Below, piece after piece: positions 33,763 to 41,469 of a DNA stretch of 64,000 nucleotides; positions within the stretch are counted from its first letter, which is position 1, and each line of letters starts with the position of its first letter. Origin of the DNA: CAYJBH01 sp964368625. Lineage in GTDB: Bacteria > Bacillota > Clostridia > Oscillospirales > Ruminococcaceae. A program made the position numbers and the translations under genes. The notes below the pieces were generated by a model. That model had not been told where the DNA came from and made no database searches. It saw nothing but the letters and a program-made list of their open reading frames with translations. The DNA is taken from positions 43,920-107,919 of the forward strand of contig CAYJBH010000005.1 of the NCBI GenBank assembly GCA_964368625.1. The letters run 5' to 3'.

Positions 33763-34683
33763 ATGAACATAGGAAGCACACATGCCATTGGTGGCAAATT
33801 TGAAGTTGAAGCATTAAGCGTAGTTGTTTCACAGTATGAAGCAATAGATGCACAAAACATCGATGATGTTAACCTTAACACCGATAGAATAATCCATGAT
33901 ATGGAGCGAGCATCGTTTGCCTTTCCGGGGTTTGATTTATTCGTAACCGAAGAATGCTGTTTTCAGGGTTTCAGCCGGGTGGTTGATGAAGCCGTTATCG
34001 ACATTGATGGCCCGCAGATACAGCGCGTTAAAGATAAATGCAAAGAATTAGGTGTATGGGCTATAATCAACCCCTTTTTAAAAGAGGTGGATGGAAAACC
34101 CGTTTGTAACACCATACTTATGATTAACGATAAGGGAGAAATAGTTCACAAATACGTTAAAATGAATCTATGGATTCCAGGCGAAACAGCCTACCCCGGA
34201 TGGGAAATCCCGGTAACCGACGGACCTAAGGGGTCAAGAATAGCAACCATTATCTGTGCCGACGGAGATTATCCCGAAACCTGGCGAGAGGCGATGCACA
34301 AGGGTGCTAACGTAATTGTAAGGGTAGCGCACTATCCCGCACCATGGGATCAAGCCTGGAAATTAACCAACCGTGCCGCAGCCTATTTTAATCAATGTTA
34401 TGTTGTTGCCTGCAACGCAATAGGTAACGACTGCTGCTACACATATTTTGGAAACAGCTTAGTAGTTAATCCCGATGGTAACATAATAACCGAGGCTCCT
34501 CTTGGTCAGGAATGGCTATTAAAAGCCGACCTCTACCCTCAAATAATTGATAAGATTAGAGAAAAGGGTAGCACTAATAATTTCCATTATTCATATAATC
34601 ATAGAGGGGCTTCTAACCCAAATTTCGACGGATTTGGCGATACAACCTGTAGATACGACTATTGTAACAGCGAGGAGAAATAA
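33763..34683 (+). CDS. Nitrilase-superfamily amidase (AmiE/formamidase-like)
   Basis: A 306-residue carbon-nitrogen hydrolase that cleaves a C-N amide bond. The Glu-Lys-Cys triad is visible: Glu of FVTEECCFQG near residue 66, Lys of HKYVKMNLW near 130, and Cys of ATIICADGDYPETWREAMHKGANVIVR near 165. Segments WIPGETAYPGWE and NSLVVNPDGNIITEAPLGQEWLLKADLYPQIIDKIRE match the aliphatic amidase/formamidase branch (compare ICHDGMFPE in formamidase). It lies directly after the MBL-fold gene and one base before the small 81-residue gene, giving a coupled trio. The substrate amide is unknown. Confidence 0.88.
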   Translation: MNIGSTHAIGGKFEVEALSVVVSQYEAIDAQNIDDVNLNTDRIIHDMERASFAFPGFDLFVTEECCFQGFSRVVDEAVIDIDGPQIQRVKDKCKELGVWAIINPFLKEVDGKPVCNTILMINDKGEIVHKYVKMNLWIPGETAYPGWEIPVTDGPKGSRIATIICADGDYPETWREAMHKGANVIVRVAHYPAPWDQAWKLTNRAAAYFNQCYVVACNAIGNDCCYTYFGNSLVVNPDGNIITEAPLGQEWLLKADLYPQIIDKIREKGSTNNFHYSYNHRGASNPNFDGFGDTTCRYDYCNSEEK

Positions 34684-34684
34684 A

Positions 34685-34930
34685 ATGCCTAACACGGGAT
34701 ACGTACCATTTAACCATTACCTTGTAAAATCATTAAAGAACGTTTCCTTTCCGGTAACGAAGCAGGATTTAATTGCGCTGGTAGGAGAGGATGAACTCCC
34801 CTTCACGCCTGATAAAAATGTTAAGCTTTCTGATATTTTACAAAAACTTTGCCCCACCACCTTTCCCTGTGCTACCGCACTATATTGCGCGGTAAACGCC
34901 ACACTTGAAAAGGAAAAAACTGCAAAGTAA
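34685..34930 (+). CDS. Small 81-residue protein coupled to the amidase
   Basis: A short conserved-looking gene I do not recognise. The ATG at 34685 is one base after the amidase stop codon and uses a GAGGAG site within the amidase end. The product starts MPNTGYVPFNHYLVKSLKNVSFPVTKQDLIALVGEDELPF and has an amphipathic helical pattern with three cysteines (CPTTFPCATALYC). It has no signal peptide or membrane span. The P-V-T-K-x-D-L-I segment resembles small DUF2795-like helical proteins, but this is weak. The codon pattern and terminator just after it support it as a real last gene of the operon, perhaps an accessory to the amidase or hydrolase. Confidence 0.65.
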   Translation: MPNTGYVPFNHYLVKSLKNVSFPVTKQDLIALVGEDELPFTPDKNVKLSDILQKLCPTTFPCATALYCAVNATLEKEKTAK

Positions 34931-34947
34931 TATAACAGCTACAAAGC

Positions 34948-34981
34948 AATGAGCCAAGGTAAAATCCTTGGCTCATTTACA
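34948..34981 (+). terminator. Terminator of the importer-MBL-amidase operon
   Basis: A perfect 12-bp stem, AATGAGCCAAGG at 34948-34959 and CCTTGGCTCATT at 34966-34977, with a 6-base loop, 18 bases after the last stop codon. Confidence 0.85.
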
Positions 34982-35187
34982 GTTCTAAAAAAACTAGCAA
35001 TATTTCTTTTGGTGGTAGCTTCGTTTTATTCATGTAATCTCTGCCTTCGGTGGAGCTAACAAAATGGTAGGGCTGTGTTACGTCTGCTTTTGGTGGAGGC
35101 AGTTATTATATTATTTAATCGCTTTCGTTTAACCGTTTATTCTCGAGCGGAATATACGATATAATATAACCCAGCTACCAGACTGAG
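34982..35187. other. Intergenic stretch with three degenerate TTTTGGTGG-type boxes
   Basis: No gene is supportable here. A motif of the form YTTYGGTGGWRSY appears three times, at about 35008-35022, 35045-35059 and 35086-35100, the last as TGCTTTTGGTGGAGGCAG, which can fold on itself. Their meaning is unknown. Confidence 0.35.
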
Positions 35188-35234
35188 AAACACCTCTTAC
35201 AAAGCCAACTACTTTGGCTTTGTAAGAGGTGTTT
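35188..35234 (-). terminator. Very stable hairpin after rplT
   Basis: A perfect 19-bp inverted repeat (35188-35206 and 35216-35234) with a 9-base loop, beginning about 48 bases after the rplT stop codon on the minus strand. The T tract is short (TTTCTC), so it may act as a terminator plus 3' stabiliser. Two smaller palindromes follow at about 35241-35254 and 35262-35279. Confidence 0.75.
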
Positions 35235-35282
35235 CCAACTTCTCGGGGTACCGAGCAGTTATAACTCCGTGTACGCCGGAGA

Positions 35283-35627
35283 TTATTTTACCTGGTTAAC
35301 AAGTGCAGTGAAGGAAGCCGGATCGCTGATCGCGAGCTCGGATAGCATCTTACGGTTTAGCTCGATGCCGGCTTTTTTGAGGCCGTTCATAAATGTAGAG
35401 TAGTTCATGCCCTCGGCACGACATGCAGCCGAAATACGGGTTATCCAGAGGCGACGGAAATCACGTTTACGTTGTTTACGTCCGATATAAGCGTAGTTAC
35501 CGCTTTTCATTACCTGCTGTTTTGCCATCTTAAAATGACGACTCTTGCTACCAAAATATCCTTTAGCGAGTTTTAACACCTTTTTTCTGCGCTTACGTGT
35601 CATTGTTGCGCCTTTAATTCTTGCCAT
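35283..35627 (-). CDS. rplT: 50S ribosomal protein L20
   Basis: The 114-residue L20, an early-assembly 23S rRNA-binding protein and, in Firmicutes, the repressor of its own operon. The sequence starts MARIKGATMTRKRRKKVLKLAKGYFGSKSRHFKMAKQQVMKSGNYAYIGRKQRKRDFRRLWITRI and is full length. It is the last gene of infC-rpmI-rplT, with 33 bases between rpmI and rplT. An L20-leader-like attenuator upstream of infC is its expected target. Confidence 0.98.
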   Translation of the reverse strand: MARIKGATMTRKRRKKVLKLAKGYFGSKSRHFKMAKQQVMKSGNYAYIGRKQRKRDFRRLWITRISAACRAEGMNYSTFMNGLKKAGIELNRKMLSELAISDPASFTALVNQVK

Positions 35628-35660
35628 TTTTATATTCTCCTTTCAAGGTAAAAGCTTGTA

Positions 35661-35858
35661 TTATGCGTAGGGAATCATCTTCTTAACAGCTGCTGCGTTG
35701 GTTTTGTCGGCATAACCGCCCTTGCGTAGGTTACGTTTACGCTTGGTGCTCATCTTTGTTAGAATATGGCTGCGAAACGCCTTGCCACGTTTAACCTTAC
35801 CGTTTTTGGTTAGCGAAAAACGCTTTTTTGCGCCGGAATGTGTTTTAATTTTTGGCAT
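35661..35858 (-). CDS. rpmI: 50S ribosomal protein L35
   Basis: The 65-residue L35, complete and basic: MPKIKTHSGAKKRFSLTKNGKVKRGKAFRSHILTK with the conserved KRKRNLRKGGY segment. A small protein of the large subunit located near the peptidyl-transferase base. It sits 15 bases after infC, in the standard order, with an AAGGAG site before the ATG. Confidence 0.98.
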   Translation of the reverse strand: MPKIKTHSGAKKRFSLTKNGKVKRGKAFRSHILTKMSTKRKRNLRKGGYADKTNAAAVKKMIPYA

Positions 35859-35873
35859 GTTTATACTCCTTTT

Positions 35874-36416
35874 CTATTGCTTCTTTTGCTTTTTATCGGT
35901 TGAAAGACGTTGCAAAATCATGGTCATACTACGTCCCTCCAGCTTTGGATTTTTATCGGGCTGAGCAATATCACTCAGCTCATCGGCAAATCTGCGCATA
36001 ACATCGGCACCAAGATTTGTGTGCGACATTTCACGTCCTCTAAACCTGATGGAACATTTAACCTTGTCACCTGCATCCAAAAACTTGCGTGCATGAGAAA
36101 GCTTGGTGTTGAAGTCCCCAATATCGATGTTAGCCGAAAGACGAATCTCTTTAAGCTCGGTAACATGTTGGTTACGACGCTGTTCTTTCTCCCGCTTTTG
36201 CTGTTCAAAACGGTATTTGCCATAGTCCATAATCTTACAGACCGGCGGATTTGCCATCGGCGCAATCTTAACAAGATCAAGATTCTTTGATGTAGCGCGC
36301 TCAAGTGCAGCAGCGGAACTCATGATACCCAGCTGACCGCCGTCCTCATCAATCACACGAATTTCCTTGTCGCGAATAGATCCGTTTAACTCTGCATCTT
36401 TTTTGCCTGTTGCGAT
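35874..36416 (-). CDS. infC: Translation initiation factor IF-3 (apparent AUC start)
   Basis: IF-3 of about 180 residues, which binds the 30S subunit and proofreads start codons. The N-domain is seen in NGSIRDKEIRVIDEDGGQLG and the linker/C-domain in PPVCKIMDYGKYRFEQQKREKEQRRNQ, IDIGDFNTKLSHARKFLDAGDKVKCSIRFRGREMSHTNLG and EGRSMTMIL. No ATG, GTG or TTG lies at a sensible place before NGSIRDKE. The best ribosome site, GGGGGTG, is followed by seven T and then ATC at 36416-36414 in frame. IF-3 genes commonly use rare AUU-class starts for autoregulation, so I set the start there. The GTG-initiated extension to 36467 would run through the attenuator. Confidence 0.93.
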   Translation of the reverse strand: MATGKKDAELNGSIRDKEIRVIDEDGGQLGIMSSAAALERATSKNLDLVKIAPMANPPVCKIMDYGKYRFEQQKREKEQRRNQHVTELKEIRLSANIDIGDFNTKLSHARKFLDAGDKVKCSIRFRGREMSHTNLGADVMRRFADELSDIAQPDKNPKLEGRSMTMILQRLSTDKKQKKQ

Positions 36417-36439
36417 AAAAAAACACCCCCTAACATAAT

Positions 36440-36571
36440 AAAAAAACAACCGTAAAAACAGTTGCACAAAAGTAAAACCTTAAACGGTTTTTAACTATTG
36501 ACCCGCAACCCTAAATGGCGGCTAAGGTGAGTGTGCTCATGGTTGGCACATCTGCTTTGTTTTACCTAAAT
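36440..36571 (-). ncRNA. Candidate L20-type leader with attenuator upstream of infC
   Basis: The transcript from the promoter at 36572-36600 has a leader of about 150 bases before infC. Its end is a terminator-like hairpin on the minus strand, CAACTG / CGGTTG (complements of 36459-36464 and 36447-36452) followed by seven T, just ahead of the infC ribosome site. Upstream are GC-rich pairing segments able to compete with it. In Firmicutes this operon is controlled by L20 binding such a leader. I recognise position and attenuator, not the exact conserved L20 consensus. Confidence 0.5.
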
Positions 36572-36600
36572 ATAATAACATGAAAACAGCTGGATGTCAA
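36572..36600 (-). promoter_or_regulatory. Promoter of infC-rpmI-rplT
   Basis: On the minus strand, consensus TTGACA (complement of 36595-36600), a 17-base spacer and TATTAT (complement of 36572-36577). This is a strong housekeeping promoter in the expected place. Confidence 0.8.
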
Positions 36601-36627
36601 CCCCTTAAATAAATAATATATAAGTGC

Positions 36628-36657
36628 TTGACATCCTGTTTGGGTTAGTGATATGCT
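36628..36657 (+). promoter_or_regulatory. Divergent promoter for the GH43 gene
   Basis: TTGACA at 36628-36633 with TATGCT at 36652-36657 (18-base spacer). The -35 is part of TTGACATCC (36628-36636), an exact inverted copy of GGATGTCAA at 36592-36600 that contains the infC -35. The two promoters therefore face away from each other, 27 bases apart. Confidence 0.6.
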
Positions 36658-36693
36658 TTAACTTAACTTGTATATAAATATTGTAGGTGCTTT

Positions 36694-37941
36694 ATGAATC
36701 CGATTTTCCCACTTAACCACTATATCCCTGATGTTGAGGCTCGTGTGTTTTCTGATGGTAATATTTACTGCTATGGCTCTAAGGATACCGCCGGTGATCT
36801 GTTTTATTGCGGTCACAGCTACGATGTTTTTTGCTCTCGCGATGGTATGAGGAGCTGGGAGGTTACGCAGAACGTTTTTTCGGTTAATGGCGATTCATTT
36901 CTGTTCGCTCCCGATTGTATAGAAAAGGATGGTAGTTTTTACCTCTATTACTGCCTATCGGGCGGTTTTGAAGGGGTAGCGGTTTCAAACAGCCCTACCG
37001 GCCCTTTTGCCGACCTTGGAGTTGTTGAAGGGGTAGGCAGCGATGGGATCGACCCGAGTATATTTATCGACGATGATGGTGAGGCTTATTATTTTTGGGG
37101 TCAGTTCTCGCTTCGTGGCGCTAGGATGAATGCCGATATGAAGTCCATCGATAAAGACACCGAAAACCGAGCTCTTTTAACCGAGGAGCTGCACGGCTTT
37201 CACGAGGGCGCAAGCATCCGTAAACGTGGCGATATTTATTATATGCTATACACCGATATATCAAGAGGCCGTGCTACCTGTATATCATACGCAACGGCTA
37301 AACATCCGCTGGGGCCATATGAAAAGGGTGGTGTTATTGTTGATAATACCGGATGTGACCCACAGTCATGGAATAACCATGGAAGCATGGAGGAGATAAA
37401 CGGGCAGTGGTATGTGTTCTATCACCGCTCTTCCCACTGCGGTGTTTATAGCCGTCGTGCCTGTTGCGAAAAGATATATTTTGATGAAAACGGTAGAATT
37501 GCCGAGGTTGCCATGAGTTCGGTAGGGGCGGATATTAACCTTCCCCTAGACACCGATATATCGGTATCACATGCCTGTTTAATTAAAGGAAACTCTTATA
37601 TAGAACGACGTTATACCCCGTCGGGCTTTTGTGATGTTTTACTGCGCAACGAGAATAACAGCGCATTAACCTTTAGCGATGTCGAGCTGGGTGAGGTTAA
37701 ATCGATAACGGTTTATGCATCTTCGGCAGTATACAGCAGCGTTATAATGGTTCACCTCGACGATGAAGATGGGGAGCTGGTAGCCGAAATTCCGGTAAAG
37801 CCAACCGGAGACTTTTGCAACTTTGAAGGGTTTACTGCAAAGCTAAATGGCAAGCTTGGCAGACACAGCCTTTATCTTATAATCAAGGGCATAAACGGCA
37901 GACTTGCCGATATTAAGGGTATACGCCTCGTTACTACGTAA
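36694..37941 (+). CDS. GH43 family glycosidase with C-terminal CBM6-like domain
   Basis: A 415-residue cytoplasmic enzyme of family GH43 (beta-xylosidase or alpha-L-arabinofuranosidase type). The five-bladed propeller carries the three expected acids: Asp of IPDVEARVF near residue 14 (general base), Asp of SDGIDPSIFID near 115, and Glu of HGFHEGASIRK near 170. Also typical are SFLFAPDCIEKDGSFYLYYC and NNHGSMEEINGQWYVFYHRS. From about residue 290 to the end a beta-sandwich, probably CBM6-like, follows (YIERRYTPSGFCDVLLRNENNS; GRHSLYLIIKGINGRLADIKGIRLV). There is no signal peptide. It stands alone between infC and thyA and would act on imported xylo- or arabino-oligosaccharides. Confidence 0.9.
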   Translation: MNPIFPLNHYIPDVEARVFSDGNIYCYGSKDTAGDLFYCGHSYDVFCSRDGMRSWEVTQNVFSVNGDSFLFAPDCIEKDGSFYLYYCLSGGFEGVAVSNSPTGPFADLGVVEGVGSDGIDPSIFIDDDGEAYYFWGQFSLRGARMNADMKSIDKDTENRALLTEELHGFHEGASIRKRGDIYYMLYTDISRGRATCISYATAKHPLGPYEKGGVIVDNTGCDPQSWNNHGSMEEINGQWYVFYHRSSHCGVYSRRACCEKIYFDENGRIAEVAMSSVGADINLPLDTDISVSHACLIKGNSYIERRYTPSGFCDVLLRNENNSALTFSDVELGEVKSITVYASSAVYSSVIMVHLDDEDGELVAEIPVKPTGDFCNFEGFTAKLNGKLGRHSLYLIIKGINGRLADIKGIRLVTT

Positions 37942-37979
37942 CTAAAACGACGGCTTTCGATAAATTTTACTCATTTTTG

Positions 37980-38008
37980 TTGCAAATTTGCAAAAAAAAT
38001 ACTATAAT
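37980..38008 (+). promoter_or_regulatory. Promoter of thyA-folA-glgB
   Basis: TTGCAA at 37980-37985, a 17-base spacer and consensus TATAAT at 38003-38008, about 37 bases before the thyA ATG. Confidence 0.75.
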
Positions 38009-38044
38009 ATTAACATGTATAATAACGTTTTTGTGAGGTAATTA

Positions 38045-38875
38045 ATGGGTCAGGCCGATAGGATTTTTGTTCAAAACGTAAAGGACATCTTAGCAAACGG
38101 TTACTATGATACCGATTGTGAGGTGCGGCCTCGCTGGAAGGACGGAACCCCGGCACACACCGTTAAGATGTTTGGCTTAACCAACAGATACGATCTTTCA
38201 AAAGAATTCCCACTTTTTACACTGCGCAGAACCTATTATAAGAGTGCGATCGATGAAATACTGTGGATATGGCAAAAGAAGTCTAACAATATAAATGAGC
38301 TGAACAGCCACATATGGGATAGCTGGGCAGATGAAAACGGTTCGATTGGGAAGGCATACGGCTATCAACTCGGAGTAAAACACAGCTACCCGGAGGGCGA
38401 GTTTGACCAGGTAGATAGGTTGCTGTTTGATCTTAAAAATAACCCTGCCAGCCGCAGGATGATAACAAATATATATAACCACTGCGATCTTAGCGAAATG
38501 AATTTATACCCCTGTGCCTATAGCCTTACACTTAACGTTTCGGGCAATAAGCTTTGTGGTGTTTTAAACCAACGTTCGCAGGATATGCTTGCTGCTAACA
38601 ACTGGAATGTTTGCCAGTATTCGGTATTACTTTGTATGCTTGCCCAGGTTAGCGGCCTAGAGGCAGGAGAGCTTTTACATGTTATTGCCGATGCGCATAT
38701 CTACGATCGCCATATCCCTATAATAAAAAGATTAATAGAACAGCCACAGTATGAAGCGGCTAACTTTGTTATAGATAAAACTGTTGATAATTTTTATGAT
38801 TTCAACATTAACAGTTTTGATTTTCAAAATTATAACCATAGCGACTTCAACGAGAAGTTTGAGGTAGCAATATGA
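38045..38875 (+). CDS. thyA: Thymidylate synthase
   Basis: A 276-residue ThyA-type thymidylate synthase converting dUMP and methylene-tetrahydrofolate to dTMP and dihydrofolate. Conserved segments are FPLFTLRRTYYKSAIDEILWI, the catalytic loop NLYPCAYSLTLNVSG with Cys near residue 159, LNQRSQDMLAANNWNVCQYSVLLCMLAQVSG (Arg/Asp/Asn substrate contacts), and HVIADAHIYDRH. The active loop reads YPCAY where most enzymes have PPCH, a common Clostridial variant in my recollection. Its last codons overlap the folA start (ATGA), linking synthesis to the enzyme that regenerates folate. Confidence 0.96.
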   Translation: MGQADRIFVQNVKDILANGYYDTDCEVRPRWKDGTPAHTVKMFGLTNRYDLSKEFPLFTLRRTYYKSAIDEILWIWQKKSNNINELNSHIWDSWADENGSIGKAYGYQLGVKHSYPEGEFDQVDRLLFDLKNNPASRRMITNIYNHCDLSEMNLYPCAYSLTLNVSGNKLCGVLNQRSQDMLAANNWNVCQYSVLLCMLAQVSGLEAGELLHVIADAHIYDRHIPIIKRLIEQPQYEAANFVIDKTVDNFYDFNINSFDFQNYNHSDFNEKFEVAI

Positions 38876-39357
38876 CGGCAATCCTTTCGGTTGATAAGAA
38901 TTATGGCATAGGATTTAACGGTGATTTATTGTTTAAATGCAGCGATGATTTAAAGCGATTTAAACTGCTAACCACCGGAAAAACCGTTGTTATGGGACGA
39001 AAAACATTGATATCGTTACCGGGGCAAAAACCGTTACCAAATAGAGATAACATAATCCTTTCTACCGATTGTGATTATAAGGTTTCGGGGGCAACGGTTT
39101 GCAACAGCGTTGAGCAGCTATTAAAGCTTGTTTCAAATATACCGAGTGAAGACGTTGTGATAATGGGTGGGGCTCAAATATATGAAGCTTTATTACCATA
39201 TACCGACAAAATATATTTAACAAGATTTGATACAATTAAACAAGCAGACAGTTATTTTGTTAACATCGATGAGCTATCCGATTGGAGGATAACCGAACAA
39301 AGCGAGGAGATGATGTTTGGTGAGATACCTTATCGATATGTCACATACGAAAGATAA
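38872..39357 (+). CDS. folA: Dihydrofolate reductase
   Basis: A 161-residue DHFR that reduces dihydrofolate produced by ThyA. Landmarks: MTAILSVDKNYGIGFNGDLLFKCSDDLKRFKLLTTGKTVVMGRKTLISLPG at the N-terminus, with the Met20-loop region and catalytic acidic residue (Asp of SDDLKRF), PLPNRDNIILS, and VVIMGGAQIYEALLPYTDKIYLTRFD. Length is typical. Overlap by 4 bases with thyA shows translational coupling; the branching-enzyme gene starts 13 bases after it. Confidence 0.96.
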   Translation: MTAILSVDKNYGIGFNGDLLFKCSDDLKRFKLLTTGKTVVMGRKTLISLPGQKPLPNRDNIILSTDCDYKVSGATVCNSVEQLLKLVSNIPSEDVVIMGGAQIYEALLPYTDKIYLTRFDTIKQADSYFVNIDELSDWRITEQSEEMMFGEIPYRYVTYER

Positions 39358-39370
39358 GAGGAGGGTAGAA

Positions 39371-41305
39371 ATGGCTAAATCAACAAAGCAGGATGATTAT
39401 GCAGCATATCTTTTCCATCAAGGCACAAACTATCACAGCTATGATTATCTCGGTGCACACTACGCAAAAAATGGTGTCGCAGAAGACGCAACTTCGGGGG
39501 TTATCTTTAGAACCTGGGCACCTAACGCCTCGGCAGTTTCGGTTGTAGGAGATTTTAACAACTGGAATTTTGATGTTAACCCCATGACAAGGATAACAGA
39601 AATGGGGTTATACGAGTGTTTTATCCCCAATGTTGAGGAATATTCGGCCTACAAGTTTGCAATTATCGGGCAGGACGGCAACAGGGTAGATAAATGTGAT
39701 CCATATGCATTTCACAGCGAAACAAGACCCAAAACAGCCTCTAAGGTGTATAATATGGAGGACTGCTATAAGTGGGGCGACAAGAAATGGATGAAAAAGC
39801 GCCAGGAGACGGACATATACTCTTCGCCCGTTAACATCTACGAGCTTAATGCCTCTTCCTGGAAAAAACATTGGGACGGTAATTTTTATTCCTACGGCGA
39901 GCTTGCCGACCATCTTGTTACATATGTAAAGGATATGGGGTATACCCATGTTGAGTTTATGCCGCTAACCGAATACCCCTTTGACCTTTCGTGGGGTTAC
40001 CAGGTTTCCGGTTACTATGCGGCAACCTCACGTTTTGGAACGCCGGACGGATTGATGTATCTTATCGACAGCCTTCACAAGGCGGAAATAGGTGTTATAA
40101 TGGACTGGGTTCCGGCACATTTCCCGAAGGACGATTTTGCCCTTGCAAGGTTTGATGGAAGCTATTGCTACGAATATAACCACGACCAAAAAAGAGAAAA
40201 CCCCGACTGGGGAACACACCAGTTCGATTACGGTAGAAACGAGGTGGAATGCTTTCTTGTTTCTGCGGCAAGCTTTTGGTTCGATAAATATCATATCGAT
40301 GGGTTACGCGTCGACGCTGTTGCGGCAATGCTTTATCTTGATTATTCTCGTGAGGATGGAGAGTGGTCGCCCAACAGCTACGGTGGAAACGGAAACCTTG
40401 AGGCAATCGAGCTGTTTAAGAAGCTTAACTCACATCTGTTTGGAGCATTTCCCGGCATAATGATGATTGCAGAGGAGTCAACTGCATGGCCCGGCGTTAC
40501 CCACCCGGTTCACGATGGTGGTCTCGGCTTTAACTTTAAATGGAATATGGGCTGGATGAACGACAGCCTAAGGTATTTTGCAACCCCAACAATCTACCGC
40601 AAGTATCATCATGATTTAATAACCAACACCTACCTTTATGCCTACAGTGAAAACTACATTCTCCCGATATCACACGATGAGGTTGTTCACGGAAAGGGTT
40701 CGCTTATAAACAAGATGCCGGGCGACTACTGGCAAAAATTTGCAAACCTGAGGCTGTTTTTCTGCTATATGTTAAGCTACCCCGGCAAGAAATTGATGTT
40801 TATGGGTTCTGAGTTCGGGCAGTTTAACGAGTGGAACTTTGCACAGCAGCTGGAGTGGGGGCATCTTAACTATGATGCTCATCAAAAAACAAAGGACTTT
40901 ACAATTGCAATAAATAAGCTATATTGTGAAACTCCGGCACTATATAAAAACGACAAGGTTTCGGGCTTTAAATGGCTATCTCATGAAGATGGCGATAACC
41001 AGATACTCAGCTTTGTTCGGCTTGCCGAGGGCAACGATGCCGGTAGCTCAGAGGAGGTAGTGGTTTTACTAAACATGTCTCCCACCGTTCATACCGACTA
41101 TATAATGTCGGTACCTAAGGCGGGTAGCTACTATGAAATATTTAACTCTGATGCAACAGAATTTATGGGAAGCGGAGTTAACAACTCGGATATGATTAAA
41201 AGCTATAAACATAAGGCGAACGGATATAAAGATGCAATCTCGGTAACCGTTCCCCCGCTTGCGGCGGTATTCTTTAAAAGAAGAACGAGGAGTAAAGCGA
41301 AGTAG
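39371..41305 (+). CDS. glgB: 1,4-alpha-glucan branching enzyme
   Basis: A 644-residue GH13 branching enzyme that introduces alpha-1,6 branches into glycogen. The N-terminal CBM48 domain reads FRTWAPNASAVSVVGDFNNWN. The barrel motifs are DWVPAHFPKDDFAL, the nucleophile region IDGLRVDAVAAMLYLDY near residue 313, MMIAEEST with the general acid Glu near 366, and ISHDEVVHGKGSL near 435. The C-terminal beta domain ends VPPLAAVFFKRR. The ATG at 39371 follows GAGGG and is preferred over the upstream in-frame start inside folA. No other glycogen gene is adjacent, and pairing with folate genes looks incidental. Confidence 0.95.
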   Translation: MAKSTKQDDYAAYLFHQGTNYHSYDYLGAHYAKNGVAEDATSGVIFRTWAPNASAVSVVGDFNNWNFDVNPMTRITEMGLYECFIPNVEEYSAYKFAIIGQDGNRVDKCDPYAFHSETRPKTASKVYNMEDCYKWGDKKWMKKRQETDIYSSPVNIYELNASSWKKHWDGNFYSYGELADHLVTYVKDMGYTHVEFMPLTEYPFDLSWGYQVSGYYAATSRFGTPDGLMYLIDSLHKAEIGVIMDWVPAHFPKDDFALARFDGSYCYEYNHDQKRENPDWGTHQFDYGRNEVECFLVSAASFWFDKYHIDGLRVDAVAAMLYLDYSREDGEWSPNSYGGNGNLEAIELFKKLNSHLFGAFPGIMMIAEESTAWPGVTHPVHDGGLGFNFKWNMGWMNDSLRYFATPTIYRKYHHDLITNTYLYAYSENYILPISHDEVVHGKGSLINKMPGDYWQKFANLRLFFCYMLSYPGKKLMFMGSEFGQFNEWNFAQQLEWGHLNYDAHQKTKDFTIAINKLYCETPALYKNDKVSGFKWLSHEDGDNQILSFVRLAEGNDAGSSEEVVVLLNMSPTVHTDYIMSVPKAGSYYEIFNSDATEFMGSGVNNSDMIKSYKHKANGYKDAISVTVPPLAAVFFKRRTRSKAK

Positions 41306-41469
41306 CGATTATTTGAACTAATTATAAAACTAATCCTTCCTTTATTTAAAAGCTATATATATTGTTTATTGATATATGCACTAGCTGCTTTACATCGATG
41401 GTGCAAAAGGGAAGCTTTCAGGGCGTTAGGCAATTATTAAATATATTTTTCTAATAATTTGGAGTTGTG

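Noticed and set aside
36417..36467. GTG-initiated longer IF-3
   Set aside because: The extra residues are encoded by the attenuator hairpin, the T run and the ribosome site itself, and have no counterpart in IF-3.
41306..41469. c-di-GMP riboswitch ahead of the HD-GYP gene
   Set aside because: I looked for the GEMM-I conserved bases and tetraloop receptor and did not find them; only AT-rich DNA with no clear structure.
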